Positions 1 through 9,193 of a stretch of DNA of 64,000 nt are shown here, piece by piece. The number at the start of each line of letters is the position of its first letter. Within the stretch, counting starts at the first letter, position 1. The stretch is from the NCBI GenBank assembly GCA_033807775.1, contig CM066321.1, forward strand, positions 246,996,422 through 247,060,421, written 5' to 3'. Under the pieces are notes generated by a model, which was not told the origin of the DNA, did not search any database, and was given only the letters and a program-made list of their open reading frames with translations. The translations under genes were made by a program, and so were the position numbers. The DNA is from Saussurea involucrata (lineage: Eukaryota > Streptophyta > Magnoliopsida > Asterales > Asteraceae).

Positions 1-23
1 GAATACCTAAATCCCTTAAACTA

Positions 24-37
24 GGGCTCTGATACCA
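24..37 (-). other. Primer-binding site of element E (initiator-Met tRNA type)
   Basis: On the minus strand these bases read TGGTATCAGAGCCC, complementary to the 3' end of plant initiator methionine tRNA. This is the usual primer of chromovirus-type Ty3/gypsy elements. It lies two bases from the LTR that starts at 40, the same spacing as in element D (57563-57575). The internal part of E lies left of the window. Confidence 0.85.
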
Positions 38-39
38 TC

Positions 40-696
40 TGTAACGACTCGGTTCTCAAACATGCGTCAAATAACATATATTGCATAACATCGTTACATA
101 AACAAAGATACATCATAAACCAGGTACGGTCCCTTAGTCTTTACAACCATAGTACATATTTGATTACAAACTTTTTGCTAATTAATTTACAATATGACTA
201 ACAACAAGGTCATTTGTACAAAACACTTCTTAATCTTCAAAACATAAGTCTTCCCAAAAGCTATTCACCGATTATCCTTCTTACTTGCTTTTACTTGATC
301 CACGACCTGGAATACATATTTTTAAAACAAAATGAGGGTTAGAGCTAGTGGTCTAAGTGAGAAAATCCCTGTGAGTTCAAAATCATTTGCATAAACACCA
401 CATACATCATTCAAATATAAATACCAAATACAACTCATGCATCGTGTACTTCCCTGTCTCATTTACATGGCCATATTAGATGGTTGCGAGCCAACTAATA
501 AATTTACTCCGCTGTACTAAAATATAGCCAACACCACTGTCCATCCGTACAGCCAACTCCACCGGTCCTAAGCCCGGCCAACGTGCACTCGTGTAGTGAA
601 ATGCTCATATAAATATAATATACATCTCAACATATTATATTTCCAACATAAGCACATAATCACACAAATTATCACATTCTCAATCCATATATATAT
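40..696 (-). repeat. LTR of element E, first part
   Basis: Starts TGTAAC directly beside a primer-binding site, so it is the 5' LTR of a minus-strand Ty3/gypsy element. It shares with the LTR of D the block around 296-360 (a CCTGGAATACA acceptor-like end, an AATGAGGGTTAGA block, a short hairpin at 340-355) and the block around 487-575 (GGTTGCGAGCCAA, AGCCCGGCCA). The LTR is cut at 696 by insertion of element A and resumes at 11887. The flanking TATAT is the target duplication of A, not part of E. Confidence 0.8.
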
Positions 697-3390
697 TGTA
701 ACATCCGGCAAAAAGTCGAACTTCCAGGTTAGCGTCATTAAACCTTTACTAAAGTTAATATAAGGAAAATACCCTGATAGGACCCATTCAGGATAATTTA
801 AAGCGAAGATTCGTTATAATTTCCGGTAGTTGCTGAAAAGACCCGGTTTCGACCTGCGACTAACTGAAACACCTTATGTAATGCCAAAATGCTTCAATTA
901 ACATGTAACCTATATAAAAATATAGGATTTTACTTCCTATATAAACTTTTCTTTTTCAAGATTTAATAAAAATAAGAAAGTATTTTAGGGTCTTGTATTG
1001 CAAATTTTATAAAAATAAATAAGAAAAAAATGTCACATATTAGTTTTGGGCCTCAATTTTTTATAAAAAAAAATACTTAGCATGGGATGGGGGCCCATGA
1101 AGTGGCCGGCCTCCCCTCCCCTCTTTTACCCTCCAATTTTATTTTTTCTCTCATTTTCAAACTAAGGAAGAAACCATCCATCTCCCTTTCTCTCTCTCTC
1201 TCTTGAAGTTCACCTTTTCTCTTCATCATCTTCATCCTACAATCTTCAAAACTCCAGCAAATTTCCAGCCCTAAAACAAGTATCCAAAACGAAAATTTCA
1301 AGAACTTGAAGTGCTTGCAACATCTCACAAAGGTATGAGATCCAAACTAGCTATTTTCTCCATTTTCAAGCATCTTCTTTGGTGATTTTGTTCCTTGAAA
1401 TAGAATCTGAGTTTAGAAATCTTTGCATGCATATTTTCTTGTAAGATTTAAGTATTTTCTTTCAATATCATGTTATATGATGATGGGATTGAATCCTTAG
1501 CAAAGGAACCCTCATCTATGAAGGAGAAAATGCTTAAAAATAGGTTTTCATGTCAATGTTAGAGTTTTAAGAATCTGGCAGATTTGTTGCATGTGCTTAG
1601 GACGACCATATCTTGGTCAAAACATGTCCAAAATTCCTCATTTTTCTTCTGGAGTAAGGTTTAATGAGTTAGGGTTCAAACCCAACTGGTCTCATAAGAA
1701 AATATTGAGATTTATGCCTTCAACTCCTTAGAACAAATTTGGTGTGCAGCAGATGGTCGGCCAGATTGTTGTGTCATTTTGTTTTGCTTATAACTCTCTG
1801 TAGAATCCATCAAAATTACTTATTTTCCTTCTGGGAATTTCTTAGATGAGTTAGGTTTCACATGCACTTGGTTTCATTCAAAAATATGGAGGTTTGGTCA
1901 CTCAAACATTTTATACAAAGCAAGTGTGCAAAGCTGTCCAAGATTGGCAGATTGGTACATGCAGCTTCATTCGTCCATAACTCACTCAAAAGTTATCAAA
2001 CGTTTGTGAATCGTTTTCCATGAGATACCTTTATGTGTTAGGTTTTCAAAACATGTAAAAACTCTGAAAAATATTAAGTTTTGACCCCCCAAAAGCCCAT
2101 TATGGCAGAAGGGTGCAATCTGTTTTAGACTCTGTGTTGCACGGATTTATAAAAATTATTTTGACCCCTTAAACACCCCCAAAATTCATGAAATTTGGTC
2201 AAAATAGCCTTAACTCAGTATAGTACTACATATAAAAACATGGGTAAATTTGTCATTTTAGAAAGTGTTTTTCAATAGTCATTTTTGAAGTACAAAGTTT
2301 CTGTCAGATTAAGCATTTTGATAAAGTATGAGATTTTATTCTTATAACTCTATATATATATGATTAAAACATATTGAACAATGCTAAATTCTTCGTTTCA
2401 ACTTGAATACTAAAGCAAGGGCATTACACAAGATGTGGATTAAATTAGTTAAGTATAACCTTGAATTAGATATGAAGGACTTATAGAGATTTTTGACATT
2501 ATAGGGAACCCGTAAAGCGTTTAAGCAAACAAGCTATCACTACTTCGCGACTACGCTATAAGGTGAATATTCACAGCCCCGTTTTACTTGTTTAAATGTT
2601 TGGGGTGAAAAGCATGTTATGATTTTAAAATGCTAAATGATTCATGATACTAAATTATGAATATACTTGAATTGGGAAATGAGTACTAATGAATGAACAA
2701 AATTACATAAGTGACAAAGATATGTTGAGTTGTAATGAAAATGTTAAGTCCCCAATTGGTACACTACTTATTAACTTATTATAAGCCGTTGATACTTGTG
2801 GATAGCGCTATTTGGTTTGACAAACCCACCTTGGACTGACGAGTAGGGGTGCACTTTATCAGTCAATAATATTCTACTCATGTGGCCAACATACCACCTC
2901 TGAGGTAGTTCGTGGGGCGTAGGTTGTCGGTAGGCTTAGTAGTGGCTCAACACTTATATATCTTACAAAAGTCATTCATTGTAAATTTGTACTCATGAAA
3001 TTTTAAACTTAAATATTGTCATGAACAAACGTTTCATGAAAGCAACCTTTGGATGAAAAACTGTTGAGTATATGGAAAACCTGTGAACTCACCAACTCTT
3101 TGTAGTTGACCTTTTTGTTTTAAACATGCTTTTCAGGGGCTAAGAAGGTAAATGACAAGGTTTAATTTAGCATGCATGACGACATCAACCGAGACTCTTC
3201 TTTTGCCATATCTTGTTAAAAACACTATTTCGGGTTGCATGTAAACTATGGATTGTAAACCCTTAACTTTAATTTTTGAAACTTTGAAATGTAATACTTT
3301 ATGTAATTGTATGGTCGGTGTTGTTTATTTCCTAATGCTATGAAACTCTATCTGTTACATCTCGTGCTTCCGCTTTAGCGGGGTGTGACA
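697..3390 (+). repeat. 5' LTR of element A
   Basis: 2694 bp, TG...CA ends, matched by 9194-11886. A CT-rich stretch at 1110-1200 probably marks the leader start, though I see no clear TATA box. Two splice-like signals lie within it: a donor CAAAG/GTATGAG at 1332/1333 and an acceptor TGCTTTTCAG ending at 3136, with a CAACT...AGTTG hairpin at 3093-3108 just before the acceptor. The reverse-strand reading frame at 1077-1328 is repeated in the other LTR and looks like chance. Confidence 0.92.
3093..3108 (+). promoter_or_regulatory. LTR hairpin upstream of an acceptor-like site (element A)
   Basis: CAACT and AGTTG, separated by CTTTGT, can form a five-base-pair stem. It follows ACTCAC and precedes a pyrimidine-rich run ending in TTTTCAG. 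The same layout with different stem bases occurs in the LTRs of D, E, F and G. The second copy in A is 11589-11604. The function is inferred only; it could be an RNA structure that influences splicing, RNA processing or packaging. Confidence 0.5.
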
Positions 3391-3394
3391 GACT

Positions 3395-3407
3395 TGGTAT
3401 CAGAGCC
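3395..3407 (+). other. Primer-binding site of element A
   Basis: TGGTATCAGAGCC lies four bases after the end of the 5' LTR and is complementary to the 3' end of initiator methionine tRNA, as in elements B, D, E and G of this window. Confidence 0.92.
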
Positions 3408-3597
3408 ATAGGTTATAGAGAATGCCGGTTTTCTTATGGAAACCACAAACTATAACCCAACCATAACGCAAACTATTTTCAAAAGGGTTTTCGAAATGAT
3501 TGTCAAAAATCTGAAGCATATTGCTAATATAACCAAGTTGAGTGTCACATTATTATACCTCAATTAAACAAAGCCTGATCACCTATGTTTAATTCAG

Positions 3598-4715
3598 GTA
3601 AGTATAATGAGAGACTCGGGTTGGTCATAATGGAAGTATGCTTAAAATAAATTTCCTACTTAAAAATGGAAAGTATAATCCTTGTGTGTGCATGCATAAA
3701 CATTGCATATCTTAGGCACTTACAATAACACACTTAATAACTAAGTCTACCATTATCGCAGTTCACTATGTCGTCCACCCACACTTCATCCGAGCACACT
3801 CCTTCCGAGCACTCTTACTCGGCTGACCCCTCCGGCTATATTACTAGCCATCCTAGGGGGAATGCATTTGTTGAGGTGGAGAGAGACCCGTATGAGGGCG
3901 ACCATGAAGTAAACAGTGCACCACTCACTCGATCCCCTCCGCCTACACTTCGAGGACCGAGAGTAAGAACCACGGCTAGAAAAAGTGTTCCATTGCCTAG
4001 GTGTGTGAGTTTCACCCACCCACCGAGATACGAAGGAGAGTCCTCCCGACCGGGAGCGCGGCGAGGAAACCCTCAGGTGGTGATCGGGGTACCAGTGGCT
4101 CACCCTCCCGGCATGACTGCCCGGGAAAGTCAGTGGGTCCTAATGATGTCGCAAGATGTGCAACTTCATAAAGAGAGATTGGACCAACAACATCAACACT
4201 TGAATGGAATAATGGAGGTTCTAAAATCACATAGTGAGGTCTCGGATCGAACTATGGAGGTCATTGCCATCACTAGGAGGGAAGTGAGGACACTACGTAT
4301 GTACCTAACTTGGGTAATAGGAGCTATGATGATGATGATGGGACTGTTGATCTGTACATTGATGCGTTAGTAAACCACTCATTGCGAAGCTTTTGGGATT
4401 GATTAAGCTTAGACTTATATTTTTGGGGCATGTAGCCGTTAAGCCAAACATTAAATGTTTTGTTAATTGTTCTTTTGGGTATTGGATGTTTACGGCTTGT
4501 AAATGAAATGTTTGGTTAATGCTTATATATCTCAAGTACTTTTAATACATGATTATGAAATTGTGGTATGTTGTTATGACAATACGTGTAGATAATAACG
4601 ATAGTATGCATGAAGTAGTACCATAACTTAGATTAACATAACAAGTAGGAAGTGTAACCAAATAACAGTAATGGTGACCCTGTGACTAAATCCTTAAATA
4701 AAATCATACCTGTAG
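3598..4715 (+). other. Predicted leader splice signals of element A (one donor, two acceptors)
   Basis: A near-perfect plant 5' splice site, TTCAG/GTAAGTATAA, lies at 3597/3598. Two acceptor-like sites follow. CATTATCGCAG ends at 3761, six bases before the ATG of the leader ORF. CATACCTGTAG ends at 4715, four bases before the gag ATG. Joining the donor to the first acceptor would yield a leader-ORF message; joining it to the second would remove the leader ORF and put gag first. This is a sequence prediction only; no transcript evidence is available here. Confidence 0.45.
3768..4370 (+). CDS. Leader ORF between primer site and gag in element A; unknown protein with C-terminal membrane segment
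   Basis: An uninterrupted 200-codon ORF starting at the first ATG after a predicted splice acceptor. I do not recognise the protein. The first 110 residues are rich in Ser, Pro, Thr, Arg and His, with low complexity. Residues about 120-177 are polar and likely helical, with many Gln, His, Glu and Arg. The last 22 or so residues (about 178-199) are strongly hydrophobic and include five consecutive Met, followed by a terminal Arg, resembling a tail-anchor membrane segment. It is intact although the downstream gag-pol carries five stops. It lies 5' of gag, so it is not in the usual env position. Element D has only about 250 bp here and no such ORF. Chance ORF is possible, but its length, ATG context and splice-site layout argue against it. 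Confidence 0.5.
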   Translation: MSSTHTSSEHTPSEHSYSADPSGYITSHPRGNAFVEVERDPYEGDHEVNSAPLTRSPPPTLRGPRVRTTARKSVPLPRCVSFTHPPRYEGESSRPGARRGNPQVVIGVPVAHPPGMTARESQWVLMMSQDVQLHKERLDQQHQHLNGIMEVLKSHSEVSDRTMEVIAITRREVRTLRMYLTWVIGAMMMMMGLLICTLMR

Positions 4716-4719
4716 GACT

Positions 4720-7700
4720 ATGCCTCCAAGGAGAGAGGATCCCGAAATCGCACGGCTCGTGTCCGAGCAAATCATGGCCGCACTTCCAAACATCGTTAGC
4801 CAAGTAGCAGCTGGTCTGAACGCTAATCCAAGAAACAATGCGGAAACAACTGGAAATAGGGAATGCACGTACAAGGCTTTTAGGGCCTGCAACCCTAAAG
4901 AGTTTCATGGAACCGAGGGAGCTGTTGGATTAATAACTTGGTTAGAGGGTATGGAGTTTGTCCTTAACATCAGCAAATGTACGGAAGGGAACAAAGTGGA
5001 ATTTGCCGCTTGCCTTCTGCAAGGACGGGCATTAACATGGTGGAACACCCAAGTGCAAACCCGAGGCCGGGATGTGGCTAACAAACTAACATGGGATGAG
5101 TTTAAGAAGATGCTCAAGGATGAGTACTGCCCGAGGAGTGAGATCTAGAAACTAGAAGCAGAACTCTGGCACCATGAAATGGTAGGAAAGAACATAGACG
5201 CCTACACCGCCCGCTTCCATGAGCTAGCAAAATTGGTGCCACATCTGGTAACGCCAGAGGAGAACCGAATCGACAAATATATCTATGGTCTAGCTCCTGA
5301 AATTCGTGGAAATGTTACCTCGGCGAATCCAGCAACACTCCAAGAGGCGGTGAATATAGCAACCAAACTTACCAACAATGCCATCCGATCAGGAACGTTC
5401 ACGAGCGACAACGCCAAAGGTAAGAGAAAGATGGAAGAACCCTCGAAAAAGCAATTTGGTGGGAAGTTTGGTAAGAACCAGAAGGTGATGGGAAACTTTG
5501 GAGTCCAGACTCAGATGGTGGAGAAAGACAAGGGAACCTATCCCAGGTGTGATAAATGCAACAACCGCCACGGTGGAAGATGCATTATTTGCCTCAAATG
5601 CAATAAGGGAGGCCATTTTGCTAAGAATTGCAGAAGTGGAGGGAGACGAACTTGTCACGAGTGTGGAAGCCCAGATCACTTTCGGAGCACATGTCCGAGA
5701 CTGAACCCAGCACGACCAGGAAATCAAGCACGACCAGCCCATCAAGGGAATCAAGGAGGTCAGGCACGAGGTCGAGTGTTCGAAATTGGGGCAGATGAAG
5801 CAAGACGAAACCCGGATGTAGTCACAGGTACGTTTCTCTTGAACAATCATCATGCATCTGTGTTATTCGATTCCGGAGCAGATAAAAGTTTTGTATCGTT
5901 AGACTTTAGGTCAAAATTAAATTCGAGAACCCGAAAGTTGGAAGAGATATATGTTATTGAATTTGCTAATGGACAGGAAGTTAGGGCCAGAGATGTAATT
6001 AAAAATTGCACCCTAAAACTGGCGAGAAAAGATTTTAGTATAGATTTAATCCCAATCGAGCTAGAAAGCTTCGATCTAGTCGTAGGTATGGATTGGTTAT
6101 CGAAAAATCGCGCTGAAATCGTTTGCTCCGAAAAGATCGTCCGAATACCACAAACCGAAGGAAGAGTACTTGAAATATAGGGAGAAAACCCTGGGAAAAA
6201 TTTCAATATAGTGTCGTGTATGAAGATGCGAAAATATTTAAGGAAAGATTGTGTTGCGTTCCTGACACACGTGGTGGATAAGGAGATCAAAGAGAAGAAT
6301 ATTCAAGACTTTCCGATAGTACGAGATTTTCCCGATGTATTCCCAGATGAATTACCTGGATTACCCCCACCAAGACAATTTGAATTTCATATCGACTTAA
6401 TTCCGGGAGCGGCACCCGTGGCGAAATCACCTTACCGGTTAGCACCTTCAGAAATGCAGGAGTTGTCAGGCCAACTCCAAGAGCTACTCAATAAAGGATT
6501 CATCAGACCCAGCTCTTCACCCTGGGGAGCTCCAGTGTTATTCGTTAAAAAGAAGGATGGTTCTTTTCGGATGTGCATCGACTACAGGGAACTTAACAAG
6601 CTGACCATCAAGAACCGATATCCCCTTCCTCTAATCGATGACCTGTTCGACCAACTTCAAGGCGCTACGTACTTTTCAAAGATCGACCTTCGGTCCGGAT
6701 ACCATCAAATGAGAGTTCGGGAGGAGGACATTCCTAAGACAGCGTTTAGGACTCGATATGGACATTATGAGTTCCTAGTCATGCCTTTTGGACTGACAAA
6801 CGCTCCAGCAGTCTTTATGGACCTAATGAACAGAGTATGCCGACCGTACTTGGACAAATTCATAATTGTGTTCATAGATGATATATTAATTTATTCGCAA
6901 AGCAAGAAAGAGCATGAGCAACATTTAAAGCTAATACTAGAACTGCTCAGAGACCAGAAGCTGTATGCTAAACTTTCCAAATGCGAATTTTGGATTCGTG
7001 AAGTGCAATTTCTTGGGCATGTAGTTAATGAAGATGGAATTCATGTCGATCCGGCCAAGATAGAAGCCATCAAGAAGTGGGAAGCCCCGAAGACTCCGAC
7101 AGAAATTCGTTCGTTTCTCGGTTTAGCTGGTTACTATCGGCGTTTCATTGCAAATTTCTCCAAAATTGCACAACCATTGACGGCATTAACCCAAAAGGAT
7201 AAGAAGTTCGATTGGGGAGAAAAACAAGAGGAAACTTTTCAGACGCTTAAGCATAAGTTATGCAATGCACCAATCTTAGCCTTACCAGAAGGTGCAGACA
7301 ATTTTGTTGTGTATTGCGATGCCTCACACCAAGGGTTGGGGTGTGTGCTAATGCAAAAAGACAAGGTTATTGCCTACGCATCAAGGCAACTTAAAGTTCA
7401 CGAAAAGAATTATACCACCCATGATTTGGAACTAGGAGCCGTAGTGTTCGCACTCAAAATTTGGAGACATTACCTCTACGGCACTAAATGTACCGTCTTT
7501 ACCGATCACAAGAGCCTACAACACATTTTTTATCAGAAAATGCTGAATATGAGACAACGGAGATGGGTTGAACTACTTAGCGACTACGATTGCGAGATAA
7601 AGTACCACCCAGGCAAAGCTAATGTTGTAGCTGATGCTTTAAGCCGGAAAGAAAGGGTGAAGCCATCGAGGGCAAGAGCCATGGGAATGATGGTTCGAAC

Positions 7701-9159
7701 GAGTCTTAAAGACCAAATCCTCGAAGCTCAAGAAGACGCATTAAAAGAAGAGAATTTGAAAAACGAAACCCTACGTCATCTGGAAGAGGAATTTGAAACA
7801 CAACCAGACGGGGTGCGTTACTTCCGAAATAAAGTTTGGGTACCTAAGGTGGCCAATCTGCGATCAATAATCATGGATGAAGCCCATAAATCAAGATATT
7901 CAATTCACCCCGGAGCCGATAAGATGTACAAGGACCTGAAGGAATACTATTGGTGGCCAGGAATGAAGAAAGATGTTGCGTTGTATGTAAGCAAATGCCA
8001 AACTTGTGCAGTGGTCAAGGCTGAACATCAGAAACCATCTGGTCTTCTTCAGCAACCTGAGATTCCCGAATGGAAATGGGAACAAATAAGCATGGATTTC
8101 ATAACTAAGTTACCCAGAACCGGGAAAGGGCATGATTCAATCTGGGTTATAGTAGATCGGCTTACGAAATCTGCACATTTTCTGCCTATTCGGGAAGACT
8201 TCAAGGGGGAAAAGCTTGCTCAGATTTATATCAACGAGATCGTTATGCGTCATGGAGTACCTACTGCCATAATCTCGGACAGGGATAGTCGTTTTACGTC
8301 ACGCTTTTGGCGATCAGTCCAGAAAGCGTTGGGCACGCGTTTGGACTTGAGCACTGCCTACCACCCGCAGACGGACGGTCAGACAGAAAGAACTATACAA
8401 ACACTAGAAGACATGTTGCGAGCCTGTATAATAGATTTTGGTGGAAGTTGGGATACTCATTTACCGCTAGTCGAATTCTCTTACAAGAATAGCTACCATA
8501 CCAGCTTAAAGTGCACGCCGTACGAAGCCTTATATGGACGCAAGTGTAGATCTCCACTCAACTGGTTGGAGGTCGGTGACAGACATCTGATAAGGCCCGA
8601 CATAATTTAGGAGACTACGGACAAGATCGTAACCATCCAGGAAAGACTTAAAGTAGCCCGAACTCGTCAGAAGAGTTATGCAGATAATCGCAGGAAGCCA
8701 TTGGAATTTCAGGTTGGCGATAAGGTACTATTAAAGGTGTCGCCATGGAAAGGGTTGGTACGATTTGGGAAGAGAGGCAAGTTGAGTCCAAGATATATCG
8801 GCCCATTTGAGATACTGGAAAAGATTGGACCAGTCGCATATAGACTCAAACTACCACAAGAGTTAAGCGCCATTCACGACACATTCCATGTGTCGAATCT
8901 GAAGAAATGCCTATCGGATGAATCGTTGGTCCTACCGTTGAAAGACTTACAAGTGAATGAGCAGTTACCCTTTATAGAGGAACCCGTTGAAATACTTGAC
9001 CGAGATGTTAAGCGATTAAGACGTAGCAAGATCCCGATCGTAAAAGTTCGATAGAATGCAAGGCATGAACCTGAATACACTTGGGAACGGTAGGATTTTA
9101 TGAGGAGTAAATATCCTCAGCTGTTCGTCAAGGAACCATTTGAGAATGTCAGCCATTAA
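4720..9159 (+). pseudogene. gag-pol of element A, one frame broken by five TAG codons
   Basis: A single 1479-codon frame from the ATG at 4720 to TAA at 9157-9159, interrupted only by TAG at 5146, 6178, 8608, 9052 and 9091 (codons 143, 487, 1297, 1445, 1458). In order it encodes gag with two CCHC zinc knuckles (CLKCNKGGHFAKNC near residue 290 and CHECGSPDHFRSTC just after), an aspartic protease (FDSGADKSF near 384), reverse transcriptase (FIDD near 718), RNase H (YCDASHQG near 866), and integrase with an HHCC finger and DDE core (SDRDSRF near 1186). A degenerate chromodomain-like tail ends the frame. At least three of the TAGs sit where glutamine fits, which suggests CAG to TAG changes. The layout matches the intact polyprotein of element D. 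Confidence 0.92.
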
Positions 9160-9193
9160 ATTTCGGGACGAAATTCCTTTAACGGTGGAAAAC
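9160..9193 (+). other. Polypurine tract region of element A
   Basis: The purine-rich AACGGTGGAAAAC ends directly at the 3' LTR and would prime plus-strand DNA. It is preceded by TCGGGACGAAATT, which recurs as CCGGGACGAAATT at the same position in element D (minus strand, about 52724-52737). Confidence 0.75.

Noticed and set aside
1077..1328. Minus-strand 83-codon ORF, repeated at 9573-9824
   Set aside because: It lies in both LTR copies of A and is identical because the LTRs are. Its sequence is low-complexity reading of a CT-rich leader, with no family features.
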